This document shows positions 1 to 60,725 of a stretch of 64,000 nucleotides of DNA, piece by piece. The notes under the pieces were generated by a model. That model was not told where the DNA came from and did no database searches. It saw nothing but the letters and a program-made list of their open reading frames with translations. The stretch is from positions 486,001-550,000 of the forward strand of contig JACEFZ010018348.1 in the NCBI GenBank assembly GCA_014155875.1. The letters are read 5' to 3'. Every line of letters starts with the position of its first letter. Position 1 is the stretch's first letter. Source of the DNA: Cepaea nemoralis. Its lineage: Eukaryota > Mollusca > Gastropoda > Stylommatophora > Helicidae. A program made the translations under genes and the position numbers.

Positions 1-2441
1 ACAGATACATCATAGAAATACAGAGACAGCAGCAGAATATATGATGGCAAATCTAACAATGGAAGAAATGGAACAGGCAATGAATATCCTAAAAAAGAAG
101 AAATCACCAGGAAAGGATGGAATCACAAATGAAATGCTAATAGGACTAGGCACCAAGGCAAAGAAGAAACTACTAGCAGTCCTAAATAACAGCTGGAAGA
201 GAGGAATAGTCCCACAGGCATGGAAGGAAGCTATACTAATACCAGTCGCAAAGAAAGGAAAAGACCTGGAAGAACCAAATGGCTATCGACCTATCAGTCT
301 ACTTAGCTGTGTAGGAAAATTAATGGAACGCATTATCAATGGCAGACTAACATGGCATCTGGAAGAAAACAAACTCTTAACACCACACCAAGCAGGATTA
401 AGAAAGTACAGATCCACTGAAGATCAAATAACCTATATAGCTCAGGAAATAGAGGATGCCTTCCAAGAGAAAAAGCACACACTAGCAGTCTGGATAGATT
501 TAGAAAAAGCATTTGATAAAGTATGGAAGGAAGGACTGAAAGTAAAACTGCAAAACATGCATGTTTGTGGAAAAATGTATAAATGGATCAGCCACTACCT
601 TGAGAACAGAACTGCCAGGACAAAAGTACAAGGACAAACAAGCAAAATGATGCTGCTGGAGCAAGGTGTCCCCCAAGGAGGAGTTCTTTCACCAACATTA
701 TTCCTAGCATATATAAATGACATCACAGAAAATTTTCCAGCCAGAGTACACACATCCTCCTTTGCAGATGACCTAGCCATATGGACATCTGAAGAATATA
801 TTAGTACAGCTAACAGCAGAATACAGCAAGCCTTATTAGCGCTAGAGGACTGGTCAAAATCATGGCTAGTGAAGATAAGTGAGGAGAAAACAACATGCAC
901 AGTGTTCTCCCTCTCAAATAAAACTCAGCAACCTAAGCTGGTATTGAATGGAAAATATTGCGCCATGAAGAAAATCCAAACTATCTAGGAGTCACCTTTG
1001 ATCGTCGCCTGACATGGAAGACACAGGTTGAGAAAAATCGAACAAGAGCAAGGCAGAGAATGGCAATCATGAAAAAGCTTGCTGGTACAACGTGGGGAGC
1101 AGATGAGAAAGTTCTCAAGAAGTTATATACTGGACGGGTGAGGCCAGTACTGGAATATGGCATTGCAGCTTGGGCAACAGCAGCTAAGTCAAACTTTAAC
1201 AAAATAAGTAGAGTCCAAAACCAAGGAATGCGAATCATAACTGGAAGCCTGAAGACAACACCTATTAATGAACTAGAAAAGATCACTTGTTTACAACCAA
1301 TGCAGGACAGAAGAGATAGCAGAGCCCAGCAACAAGCAGAAAAATTTAGAAGATTGACAGACCACCCTATGTACAACAGATTTAATGGTTTTGGAAAGGG
1401 AAGACTGAAGCGTAGCAACTTTGTAGAAACTGCACAACAAAGGATTAGGGCAGATCCTATTCTTAACATATCAACAGTCAAGCCCATACACAATGCACAC
1501 AACTTCCCAGCTTGGAGACAGCAGCAACTGCCTGAGATGATAGAAAACATTCCTGGTATTGAGAAAAAGAACACTCAGAATGAAACCGAAAGAAGAAAAA
1601 TAACCCTCAACTACATAAAAGAACATTACCCAAGCAGGAATTGGACCCATGCATATACAGATGGATCAGCCAAAGATTCAATTAAAAATGGAGGAGGAGG
1701 AATTCTCCTAAATTTAAAAAATGGAGTGACAAAAAATACATTCAATGGCAACTGGAAAATTTTCAAGTAACTTCAAAGCGGAGGTAGAGGCTCTGAAAAC
1801 TGCAGCAGAAATGCTCTTGATGGAGGAAAATAAAGAGAAGCAAATAGCTATCTTCACAGATGCAAAGTCAGCTGTCTCAATACTGAAGAGCAATAACAGC
1901 ACAGAACTAACTGACCTAAGAGCAGCACTCCATGGTCTATGCCAGAAATCCAAAAAAGTTGTAATACAGTGGATCCCATCACATTGCAGTATACCTGGAA
2001 ACGAAGAGGCTGACAGACTAGCAAAAGAGGGCGGACGACTACCACAGCCTGACATAGACATAACCTATAATGAGGCAAAGAGGTTGATAAAAAAGCACCT
2101 ATAGAACCAAATGGGAATCAGAGCATCCAGGCCATCAGAAGGATGATGCATATTACAAACTCGACCGAAGAGAACAAGTAGCAATCTTCAGCCTCCGCAC
2201 AGGACATAACAGGCTGAAATACCACTTGTTCAATAAACTAAAGATAGGAGATACCGATGAATGTAATTGTAGAACTGGAAAAATGACAGCAAAACATTTG
2301 CTGCAGGATTGCCCAACGTATGCAGAACAGAGAAAGATATTTTGGCCCACACCTGCTTCATTTGAGGACAAGCTCTATGGAGATATCAACAAGCTAAAGT
2401 TGACCGCAAATTACTTTAACTATATACAGGTTGACATTTAA
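1..2441 (+). mobile_element. Non-LTR retrotransposon with RT and RNase H (I/Jockey-like), decayed, cut by window edge
   Basis: This LINE enters from the left edge, so any endonuclease is outside. The reverse transcriptase occupies about 41-1600 and shows PGKDGITNEML, NGYRPISLLS, WIDLEKAFDKVW, GVPQGGVLSPTLF and the catalytic FADD box. An RNase H domain follows (about 1640-2100) with all four acidic positions visible: YTDGSA, AEVEAL, FTDAKSA and NEEADRLA. A Cys/His segment (CNCRTG..HLLQDC, about 2260-2320) follows, as in I/Jockey-group elements. It is not intact: the frame shifts near 950-960 and near 1750, and there is a stop at 2102. Related copies lie at 17100-19250 and 51790-52410. Clade placement is approximate; that it is a dead LINE is secure. 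Confidence 0.9.
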
Positions 2442-2460
2442 AGGTGCATGAAGACCCAGA

Positions 2461-2935
2461 GGCATGAAATGGAATATTGCTTGGATAGCAAATCCATTAT
2501 GTGGAAAGTCCAAATCGAAAGCCCATTGTGTGGGCTTCATAAAAGGTGGAAAAGTGTCCTAGTGGCATGAAATGGAATATTGCTTGGATAGCAAATCCAT
2601 TACGTGGAAAGTACGAATCAAAAGCCCATTGTGTGGGCTTCATAAAAGGTGGAAAAGTGTCCTAGTGGCATGAAATGGAATATTGCTTGGATAGCAAATC
2701 CATTACGTGGAAAGTACGAATCAAAAGCCCACTGTGGGCTTCATAAAAGGTGGAAAAGTGTCCTAGTGGCACGAAATGGAATATTGCTTGGATAGCAAAT
2801 CCATTACGTGGAAAGTCTGAATCAAAAGCCCACTGTGTGGGCTTCATAAAAGGTGGAAAAGTGTCCTAGTGGCACGAAATGGAATATTGCTTGGCTAGCA
2901 AATCCATTACATGGAAAGTCTGAATCGAAAGCTCA
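2461..2935 (+). repeat. Tandem repeat, ~103-bp unit, about 5 copies
   Basis: Units starting GGCATGAAATGG or GGCACGAAATGG begin at 2461, 2564, 2667, 2768 and 2871 (spacing 103, 103, 101, 103). Each has GCAAATCCATTA and CTTCATAAAAGGTGG. The unit is a module of the NR1 element found singly at about 20275-20375 and 61378-61480. Confidence 0.95.
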
Positions 2936-3395
2936 CTGTGTGGATGTCATCTGCAGACTGCATACTTCTGGTTTCCGGAAGAACAGCCTATGGTGAACGG
3001 AAGGCCCAATATACGGAAGTGAGGCTAAGCAGCCATGTGCAGGACGTGACGATTCCTTGGGTGAGCTCAGTACCAGAGCGCTATGTGTCGGCTCTGCAAG
3101 TATGGAAGCCTCCTTGGATGGCGGGGAATGCCCATGGTCTGCCCCTGCCTTCCCTTGAGGGCTGACCAGGATCTTTGGCTGTTCTATATGGACCAGCTGG
3201 GATGGGGGATAACACCACAACAGTGAGAGTCAAACGTCCTAAGAAACCCCCGGGAAGATTAACCCGGTCAACAAATGCCCGCAGAAGTCGGATGTGTCGG
3301 CCTAACGGTGCAAGAACGCAGCTCTGCTGCAAACAGGCACAACGCAGTCACATCCGAAAAAAAACTCCGGATGAACGAAGAAGAAAACAGGGTTG
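2461..3395 (+). mobile_element. NR1 non-coding retroelement, copy 1 (5'-truncated, internally amplified)
   Basis: This copy aligns with the full-length copies at 19719-21108 and 60727-62471 from the internal module onward. Shared landmarks are the GGCCCAATATA..GAAGTGAGG stretch, the TATGGAAGCCTCCTTGGATGG stretch and a 3' end with ACTCCGGATGAACGAAGAAG. It lacks the 5' ribozyme-like domain. Its internal ~103-bp module is present five times, against once in the other copies. No open frame of note spans it. The last ~145 bp also occur alone at 12788-12929, 34515-34661 and 34865-34995. Confidence 0.85.
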
Positions 3396-3399
3396 ACCA

Positions 3400-4458
3400 T
3401 GGTACTAGAGACCCTGTTTCAGAGCAAACAGTATATTTTACATGTGTATCTTTTAGATGAGTCAACATCTTTGTAGATGAGATATATGGGTGCTAACTAG
3501 TCAGAGAACACTGACTAAAGCTGCAGACAGAAGCAAAATAATAATCATATAAACAAGTAACAGATTAACACTAGGAAAACTAGATATTTCTCCACATACA
3601 AAAAAAAATACACCCCAATGCCCACCATTAAAAAAAAAAAACGGCTTAAAACATTCAAGAAAGATACACTCCCCAATATTAAAGATACATATTTTGGAGA
3701 TTATAAATAATAATTTAGCATCAGCAACCCAGACCTACTTGAGTGGCTCAGATTTGTACTTCATCCCTTTTGCAGTTTATGTTAATATGAAATGTACATT
3801 CTTGTTCTGAGTTCTGCGATTCAGACTATGGGGCAAAGAGAGTTGCTATTTAAAGTGACTAAACTGTTACATCATTAGTTCAACCATAACAACAGATGAC
3901 ATAGTGATTTTCTGCCAAGAGTAGACAATCCCATAGCTTTGGCATCAATAACACTGAAACTTACCCGATATAAAAACAAAGACATGTCTTTATTATGAAC
4001 ATAAGTTCACAACTTGAGACAGCCTACCCGATCAGTTTAACTTTAAATTGTGTCTCCAGCAGTCACAGCAGAAACATACTGGGCAATGAGAAAGTATAAC
4101 ATGGCTTCAACAGGAGCTGTCAAGGACCAAAAGTATGCCCTGAGCCAGCCACTCTATCTTCTTTTGTAAGGCAAAGAGTTTGTATTTGTTGTTCCCCTGC
4201 CCTATTTGTTACAATTTACACCAACTGCAGAACCAAGCACAAAGAATGAGAACAGTTAAATAGATTTTCAGAAATAAACAAGACTGGTTAATGAGGTAGG
4301 TAAAAAGACCACTGGTCATTTCTCCTTGTCAGGACAAGTTAAAGTTTAATTTGCCAGATATAAACAGGACAAAGATGCAAATTCAACAGCCTTATCAATC
4401 CACAAAACATGCACAACCTTGTACTGACATTTCTCAAACATTCTTGTGAAAGAATAAA
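3400..4458. other. Non-coding, AT-rich; candidate Caskin 3'UTR
   Basis: No gene, repeat family or convincing exon was recognised. Most of it lies directly downstream of the Caskin stop codon on the minus strand and could hold its 3'UTR, but no poly(A) site can be singled out among many AT-rich candidates. Confidence 0.4.
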
Positions 4459-53218
<48,760 letters not shown>

Positions 53219-53509
53219 CTGAAAAACACAAGATTACAATACCGTTTTATCTCCTATATTATGTGTAAAAACACTCACAAGTGCACATTATTTGTCATTT
53301 AGCATACACACACATGTATGCAGACCTGCCTAACTCACTCAGAAGCGCGTGGACGCAAATCTAGAATGCATTCAGCGGCAGCCTGAACGACAGAGGTGAC
53401 TTCTCTCCCTTCACTTAACATCCGTCTCGGGCTCAGGTCATTCAGCGACCATGGAACCCACTGTGAGACTCACAGCTTACAGTACTGACCTCCTTGACAA
53501 CGTAATATC

Positions 53510-53543
<34 letters not shown>

Positions 53544-55030
53544 TAACGTAAGCGGAATGTGCAGGCGTGCTATTAGAGTCTCATATAAAACAGTAAACAA
53601 GTAAAAGGAACCCCTGGTACGCCATGAGGCGTAATGGGTATATTATTGTTAGACCGTTCAGTATCCGATTGGTGATGGGGTCAATATCATCAATATCAGG
53701 TCGATGGCTTTTACTTCCCAGGAGATTTCATAATATCCATTTTTGGCTGGGTCGACCTGGGGAATTCAGGCCAATGAAAAAAAAAGAAGATTCGACTAAA
53801 TGACAACCGGACCGGCAGGCAAGCGTGACCATAACTAAGCTACCCATTGCAACTGTCCAAACAACGTGGTTAGAGCAATGGATTGTCTTCATGGTGGTCA
53901 GAGATCCAGTCTATGGTATTTGCAATTACAATTAGTACTGCTATGACGTCAACTCCTACTTTTATTATAATGGGCATTAGAGATTTCCCCATGAAAGCAG
54001 CAGTGACCGGCATAATACTGATCTTATCACCCGTTGAGTGACGTCCAGTCTTGGACTGTCTAACGCCATACTGGCATATTAGCGGTGTTACTTGTTTGGT
54101 TGAAGTAATACGGGGGAGGTCTTGCAATCTTACATAACACGTGTGTTTATATGTGCACGTGTCAAGGGACACAATCAGATGATGTAACTAATGACATCCC
54201 CAGAAGCTCCATGGGATTTATTATTACTGTCATGCAGGGATATGTGGCAATGCGGGACGAGTATGTCAGCTTCAGTCTCGCAAACTGGGATGCTGACAAT
54301 GAGACAGGAGTATGTAAACTTCCTAATTGGGAGACTGACAATGATTGAGGTGGCATCTTAGCTTTAATGGCACAAACTTGCATACTGAGAAAGACAGTGA
54401 TGCAAACAACGAAACAAGTCAACAGCGTAAAGGGGAACCAGTCGTACACTAACAGGACGGTCCAGAGTGACCACAACGAAATCCATGACAGATCTATGAT
54501 TTCTAATGACCGCTTCTACCACACTTACCAGGTTACCATGTTGACAGGCAGTTGTGTTTGCTTTATACGCCCAGCCACACACAGATAGGCTCTTGGAAAT
54601 GCCTACCAAGTTGAGGGAGACACTTATTCAACAATAATCAGCTGTCAACACGTTCGTGATATCTGCACATATTCGCGTCCACGGTCTGGGCAAACATGGC
54701 TAGCAAGACCCTCTCTGTCTTCTGGTATTTTACTGAAGTTGATGTTGCTTATTATTATGAGTATATATTGCTGTTTAAACTTTCCACGCACAACTTTCTG
54801 TCATTCTTTGCTTCTCTTGTCTTGTAATGTTTCTGCGTGTTCTATTCATACACATTATAAATATAATTTCTCTGTTTCTTATGGTGTTAATATGTGGTCT
54901 AGAAAGATCTACAGATGCCAACCCTGCAGTATGTGTAACATCTTTCTGGAAAACGACATGTCTTCTGCCTCCAGTTCCCTGAATTACTGGGTAGACCATG
55001 TTGTGTGACGGTTTGTTCCATGCTCAGTCT
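53219..55030. other. Non-coding, nothing firmly recognised
   Basis: Includes a (CAA)n microsatellite near 53509-53540 and a stretch (53740-53790) resembling 23455-23500 (GCTGGGTCGA(A/C)CTGG). No ankyrin or SH3 exon could be identified. Confidence 0.4.
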
Positions 55031-55039
55031 TCGTAGACT

Positions 55040-55345
55040 AGATGGACAGGACACGTTAGGAGGATGGATGATGACAAAACCCACAACGACCAACTTCACG
55101 AGTCGCTTCAAATCATTGCACCCAATACTACCACCACCAAGTTTATCCAAGAACAGAAAACAGATCCAACCCTATCACACTACTTTCGACTAGTAGGAAT
55201 GAAGCCGAAACTAACGAAAAACGCTTCCTGGACATTCAGATTAAATAACAATATTTTAACTAGGCTATTTGGGGGCCCGAAGCTGGTTTTGGCAAGCACT
55301 AGCTTTACTTTCCAGACAGCTCTTGGTTGTGCCAAGTAAAATATA
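55040..55345 (+). pseudogene. Possible Ty3/gypsy pol fragment (pre-integrase region)
   Basis: A short frame with FIQEQKTDPTLSHYFRLVG and then WTFRLNNNILTRLFG resembles the segment just before the integrase zinc finger in Ty3/gypsy polyproteins. Short, and upstream of the gag below, so it is from another copy or a rearrangement. Confidence 0.4.
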
Positions 55346-55853
55346 TCAACTTTCATACATAACAAAGTCTAGAACTTTGCAGCTATCATCGTATCAACTG
55401 TGAATGAGCTATTGTAGTCCCTCTACAAAAGTAAATAATTTGTGATGTTCATGAAATTTGACATTGACATGACTGGACAATTACAGGGACAATTACTAAT
55501 TTTTTTTTGATTCCACCATCAGATTGTTCCGCGAAAGATCGTGTGTATGTAAACTGTCCTCCAGCAGTGGCGAGAAATCAGAAGAACCAAACAACACTAC
55601 AGGCAAGAAACCAGTAAAATAAGATGAGTCCCATTTCATGCTCATTAGATCCCTAAGCGATACTCATTCATGTTCATTGATGTAACATTTTTCTTTGCAT
55701 TGCTTTTCATATATATGCTAATCTCATAACCAAGTGAACGTGCCCGTAGAAAGTTGAATGTAAACATTAAGGGAGATAACCAAATTTTGTACACCCAAAA
55801 CTAATTTCAAAGGGATGTAATTTCGATACAGTGACCACTAACTAAAATACAAA

Positions 55854-57003
55854 ATGTCAACATTAGAACAGTGCATTGAATTAGGAATTAAGTTAGGGTA
55901 TACTGCCGAGAAACTTTCAGAATGGGCACAAAAGACGCATTTAGAAAATATTCCACGAGAAGACAGAGCAGTAGAAAGGGAGGAGAAAAAGATGCAAGCG
56001 GAAAGAGAAGAGAAAAAGATGCAAGCGGAAAGAGAAGAGAAAAAGATGCAGATGCAAATGGAAGCTGAAGAAAAGAAAATGCAAGCGGAAAGAGAAGAGA
56101 AAAAGATGCAGATGCAAATGGAAGCTGAAGAAAAGGAAATGCAAGCGGAAAGAGAAGAGAAAAAGATGCAGATGCAAATGGAAGCTGAAGAAAAGAAAAT
56201 GCAACTGAAGGCTCAAGAGAAGAAGATGCAAATGGAGCTTGAAGCTGCGACCAAGCAAGCCCAATTAAACGCAGAAACACAGATAAAACTGAAACAAATG
56301 GAAATTGACTCCAACTTAGAAATTTCAGTAAACAAAGTTAGAAGTAAAGAAGAGGAACAAAAATACAACACATATAATGGCCTAGTCAAGCCCTTTTGTT
56401 CAGGAGATTCAATAAGCGCATATTTAGAGAACTTCGAGTGTTTGATGACTTACCAGATTGGGCATTTATTCTGATGAGAAATTTAGCATTAGAGCCCTTA
56501 AAAGTGATAAAGACAGTTCCACAAGACATGAGGAAAGATTACAACAATTTGAAACAAAGAATACTCCAACATTTTTCACTAGACACAGCAGGCTATCAAC
56601 TACAGTTCTCAAAATTAGCCCCATCACCTAACCAAACGTTCATAGACTACGTGTCTACAGTCCCAGATATTTGTACAAAATGGATAACCTCAGCAAAAAC
56701 TAATAACAGCCATGATAAACTAAAGGAGCTAATTATAATTGATAAAATCATTAGCACATTACCAACCCCTTTTTCTAAATTTTTAAGGCAAATGGATTGT
56801 AAAACTATCCAAGAAATAGAAAATAAGGGGAGCGCATATTTTACAGCTAATCGCGATATTTTTCAGTTAAATATGAGCCAAAATGAAACAGCAGCGGTTA
56901 CAAACACCAAATATTCAAAACCAAATGAAAATAGGTTCAAACAACGCTCTAAGTTCACAAAACCAGTCCTGTGTCAGTATTGTCATCTGACACACGAACA
57001 GTA
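55854..57003 (+). pseudogene. Gag-like: Lys/Glu coiled coil then capsid-like region
   Basis: It starts MSTLEQCIELGIKLGY. Residues ~40-135 are almost pure Glu/Lys/Met/Gln heptad-like sequence built from repeats of EEKKMQAER and QMQMEAEEKKMQ, a predicted coiled coil. A capsid-like part follows (FCSGDSISAYLENFE, then after a frame break near 56440 PDWAFILMRNLALEPL and QRILQHFSLDTAGYQLQF) similar to the SCAN/retrotransposon gag fold. The frame ends at 57001 after a Cys-pair (LCQYCHLTHEQ). The role would be particle assembly and RNA packaging. Confidence 0.75.
56030..56210 (+). repeat. 60-bp tandem repeat inside gag coiled coil
   Basis: Three copies of GATGCAGATGCAAATGGAAG / CTGAAGAAAAG(A/G)AAATGCA / AGCGGAAAGAGAAGAGAAAA. 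Confidence 0.9.
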
Positions 57004-57099
57004 AGTGATGTGTGACAAATCACAAAATTATCCACATCATCTCCAAATGATAGTGGAAAAACAAAAGAACAAAAGGAACGCATATCAGAGAGCAGTTAA

Positions 57100-57810
57100 A
57101 TGTTTTTTTGCGCCAGTTATGGGCATTTCTCAGGACGTTGTGAAGGGCGAAAGATGATGAAGCAGGCCAATGCCGCATTAATAGATACCTCTTCAGATGA
57201 AGAAACTAACCAACAGAACGAATGCGACATCCAGAATGAAAGTGCGAGTGAGTTAGGTAATGCGGTAGAGATCATTAACACCATCACTGATAACACATGT
57301 AACACCTGCAGAAAATTTCAGCTTGATACCACTTTGTTATGCGGCCACACAATCCCAGTGTCTAACGAAATGGCCAACGCAGCCTTAACATCAACAGGCA
57401 ATTTCAGCTTAAAATTTGCGACAGGGTGTGTTAATAACAAACAATGTACACTAATACGGGATAGCGGAGCGACTCTTTGTGGAATTAAAAGAACATTAAT
57501 TAATGACAAAGACTACACACACAAATACGTAACATGTCGCACATTCGCAGGCACCAGCGAAAGATACCCCCTAGCACTTGCCGAAATTCGGACACCTTTC
57601 ATATCAGGACAAGTGCTATGCGCAGTACTGAAAAATCCTTGCGCGAAAATTATTCTTGGGAATCTTCCTAACATAAGATCCTGCTCTGAAGAAGAAATCA
57701 GAGAATGGGAACAGAAAAACTGTATCCAAAAAGCAAACAACGGTTCCAGAATTAAAAAAACACACTTGCATGTCGCAAACTGCCAAAAGCACAAGGGAAG
57801 CAACCGATGA
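57100..57810 (+). pseudogene. Zinc knuckle and retropepsin-like protease
   Basis: It begins at a CCHC knuckle (CFFCASYGHFSGRC; C-x2-C-x4-H-x4-C) whose link to the preceding frame is broken in a T-run at 57102-57108. The protease has LIRDSGATLCGIK (D-S-G-A active site, ~residue 122) and IILGNL near its end, the usual I-L-G element of retropepsins. It would act as a homodimer cleaving the polyprotein. The frame ends at 57808-57810 and overlaps the next one. Confidence 0.82.
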
Positions 57811-59407
57811 CGGAATTCGAAACGAATTCACAGAGGCGCAGAACACAGGGGCGGTTGAATCTTTCAATGACACCATCAAATTAACACCTCGAACTGAGGA
57901 CGCCATCGATCCACAAAATATTGAGCCTGTAAATGTGCAACAACAGACACAATACGCCAAAATAGTGACAAAACAAATGACTCACATAACCCACATGAAC
58001 AGCTCAACAGAGACAACAGGGGACACTAACCGGACTAACAGAAACGACACAGACAAAAACAACGAGGACAATTCTACTTCAACCACACATTCTCTTAATA
58101 ACGGAAACGACGAAGTCAACGACACAATAGCAACAACTCTTCTTAATCATGACAAGCATCTTGACGAGTCATTACAAACCGACTCGACTTCTTTAAATTA
58201 CTCCCATCCGAAACCATATTATGCCAGGAACAACAATAACAGAAGCACAGTACTTCTTAACAACACTACTACACAAGACAATGAAAACAACTTCACAGTA
58301 CGGACAGTATCTGAGAGAACTCATAATTTCCAACTTTATGAGTCGAAACAATTTGTTTCTCTGAGAACTAGAAACAATTACGGCATGAATTCCAAGAAAC
58401 ATAACCAAGGAATACAAAGATATCCAAGGGACACTACTATTGACAAAGAAGCATTATTAGCAAACGAGTGTCATCATGTGTGTGCCTCGCAAATTCATCA
58501 TCAATCAAGAACACATAAAACTAAAACGGAAATAACATCATCATGCAACATTCATGCAAGCAACCAATATGCAAATAAACAAACACAAACAATTAACTTC
58601 ACACAAAATCAAAGTCAGAAACGTTTGCATACAAACAAACTGCTTTATCGCATGAACAAAAACACCAAACGATGCGGATCTAAATACATCAGTACAAAGA
58701 CTACCATTTTTAACTCACCACCCACCAAGTTACCATATAGAGACAGCAATTTCGTCGAAACACACACCTCAACCAACACAAGTAAACAATCACATTCACC
58801 AAGCAGTAGAATGAACGGTGACGAACCACTAACACTCTTCCTACTTTTGCTATTAACACAACTTCAAACAACATTACCTACCTTTCAAAATGAATCTTTC
58901 ACCTCTATCCGAATAACAAACAAATTGTTAATGATATGTACCATCTCATTCATATATCAATCAACTTTGCGCCAAATTGAAAGAGCAATAACCATGCTAC
59001 AGTTCATTAACGCCTGTTGGTGCAAAATTTGTCATATAACTTTGATATATGCCTATAGTAAATTTATTTTTACTCTTACATTATTTAGACTTATTTTTAC
59101 ATCGATACCCATACAATTTTGTAATATGTGCAATTGTAAGAGTATCCGCTTAGAGGATGTAATGTGCAAATTGAAATCAATATTTTCTAACCCACCCGTA
59201 TTGAGATTACCAAACATAGATATACCTTTTATTCTGACCACAGATTCGAGTGCTATCGCAATTGGAGGATGCCTGATGCAGGAGTATCAAGGCGTGAGAC
59301 ATCCAATACTCTATGTCAGCCGCAAGCTTAAAAAGGCAGAAATCCGTTATTCCACAGTTGAGTTGGAGGCATTAAGTCTACTTTTTTTGTATGCGTCGTT
59401 TATCTAA
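57770..59407 (+). CDS. Open 545-codon frame: Asn/Thr-rich region fused to RNase H N-terminal part
   Basis: The first ~345 codons are low in T on this strand and encode Asn/Thr/Ser-rich, probably disordered sequence with no recognised domain. About codons 350-460 are hydrophobic (EPLTLFLLLLLTQLQT; LLMICTISFIYQS; FIFTLTLFRLIFTSIPI), with up to three membrane-like segments. Residues ~470-545 are the connection/RNase H of a Ty3/gypsy pol (FSNPPVLRLPN, FILTTDSSAIAIGGCLMQ, PILYVSRKLKKAE, STVELEALSL). The frame is lost at a T-run (59381-59389). The missing RT between protease and RNase H suggests replacement of ~1 kb. Coding status of the middle is uncertain. Confidence 0.55.
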   Translation: MSQTAKSTREATDDGIRNEFTEAQNTGAVESFNDTIKLTPRTEDAIDPQNIEPVNVQQQTQYAKIVTKQMTHITHMNSSTETTGDTNRTNRNDTDKNNEDNSTSTTHSLNNGNDEVNDTIATTLLNHDKHLDESLQTDSTSLNYSHPKPYYARNNNNRSTVLLNNTTTQDNENNFTVRTVSERTHNFQLYESKQFVSLRTRNNYGMNSKKHNQGIQRYPRDTTIDKEALLANECHHVCASQIHHQSRTHKTKTEITSSCNIHASNQYANKQTQTINFTQNQSQKRLHTNKLLYRMNKNTKRCGSKYISTKTTIFNSPPTKLPYRDSNFVETHTSTNTSKQSHSPSSRMNGDEPLTLFLLLLLTQLQTTLPTFQNESFTSIRITNKLLMICTISFIYQSTLRQIERAITMLQFINACWCKICHITLIYAYSKFIFTLTLFRLIFTSIPIQFCNMCNCKSIRLEDVMCKLKSIFSNPPVLRLPNIDIPFILTTDSSAIAIGGCLMQEYQGVRHPILYVSRKLKKAEIRYSTVELEALSLLFLYASFI

Positions 59408-59609
59408 GTTCCTCTTAGGTTCCCATTTTGTTGTTTTGACCGATAATGCGCCACTGCTGGTATTTAAACAAGGCGCCCCAAAGAACCATCGTTTAGCAAG
59501 ATGGTGTCTTCTACTTCAGGATTTCAACTTTGAAATCCGTCACATCAAGGGTACGGATAATATCATTGCTGACCTATTATCACGACAGACCAATGCACCA
59601 GCAGACTAA
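59391..59609 (+). pseudogene. RNase H C-terminal part (frameshifted)
   Basis: SKFLLGSHFVVLTDNAPLLV, RLARWCLLLQDFNFEI, then IKGTDNIIADLLSRQ, which carries the last conserved Asp (ADLLSR). It continues the RNase H of the previous frame after a one-base slip in a T-run. A stop follows at 59607 and no integrase. Confidence 0.85.
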
Positions 59610-60712
59610 CACTATGCACATTAATTAGTCGCCATATAATAATAAGCTGTGATATTTTAGTCCGTTGCATAGAACAGTGTACCTCTACACTTACTGTAGA
59701 ACTGTGATTCAGAAGTATCAACGCCTAAGTGAATAATCTACTTATAACATTCACGGACATGAAACGTTGAGAACCCTATATTGTATTAAAACATATTAGC
59801 AATTGGCAATGCTTTAAAAACAATCCGAGCGATATATAATATCTGTGAAGTTATTTCAACAACCAATGAACTTAAAGTCATCGTGTAAAGATTAAGAACT
59901 CTGCATACTCGCTATTTCAAGGAACTTCGCAAACTACCGGAATAGAACTACGACTGTTGCAACATACAAAAGACAGCTATACGAACTGTTAACATTGATG
60001 GAACAACACACGGACAACAGGAGGACAACACACACATCGTCGTTGGAGTTAATTAATTTACTATTAGTTAATATGCATTTCACTTGTATTTCATTATATA
60101 TATATAAATTATGTCAACACTTAACTTGTATATTTTCTACAATAATATATTACAAACTTTTTCACTCATAGTTGAAATACTCTTCCAATACAATTGTTCT
60201 ATTTAAGTTATAAACCATTTTTTGATTACAAGTACAAAAAGTACTTGCTACCGTAAAGGGAACATTTCGCCTAATCCGTTTTTCTAAGGGCAGTAAGACT
60301 TACCTCAACTTTATTTGTATATTTTAACAAAATACTATTTGGATGAAAGATGTACGAATGAGAGAGCGAATGAATTAAATGAGAGAGCGATATACTGAGC
60401 GGACAAATTGTACGCAAAACGTATTTATTTTAATTCGTCTGCGTTTTTCATGTAAAAATGTACTACCTGTCTGAATTGTTGATACATGTTTAGTATTAAA
60501 TACACTAAAGCTAAGTATCATTGTTTGAATGCCCTGATCATGCATTACACAGATTGGGTAATTAATGACAAAGGATATTCCTACTCGTGACGCTTAGAAG
60601 TAAACCACACATCACATACACACATTAAGCACACACTTTATACATGAACTAAAACAGACTCAAAACTGAACACTAACAATTAAAACACAGTCAGTTTATT
60701 ATAGACAGCAAC
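59610..60712. other. AT-rich, nothing recognised
   Basis: Downstream flank of the Ty3/gypsy relic; no repeat of the upstream flank (LTR) was found by eye. Confidence 0.4.
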
Positions 60713-60725
60713 ATATCAGTCAATA

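Larger units (their letters stand above)
55854..59609 (+). mobile_element. Ty3/gypsy-like LTR retrotransposon, degraded, RT core and integrase missing
   Basis: The order is gag (coiled coil, capsid-like, zinc knuckle), aspartic protease, a long unexplained open stretch, then RNase H. The RT palm (the YxDD region) and integrase are absent. Frames change near 56440, 57003-57100, 57790 and 59385. No LTR pair was found on either side. It is a non-autonomous relic, described as broken. Confidence 0.85.

Noticed and set aside
55040..55345. Start of an intact gypsy element
   Set aside because: The recognisable words belong to the region before integrase and are upstream of gag; no continuous element links them.
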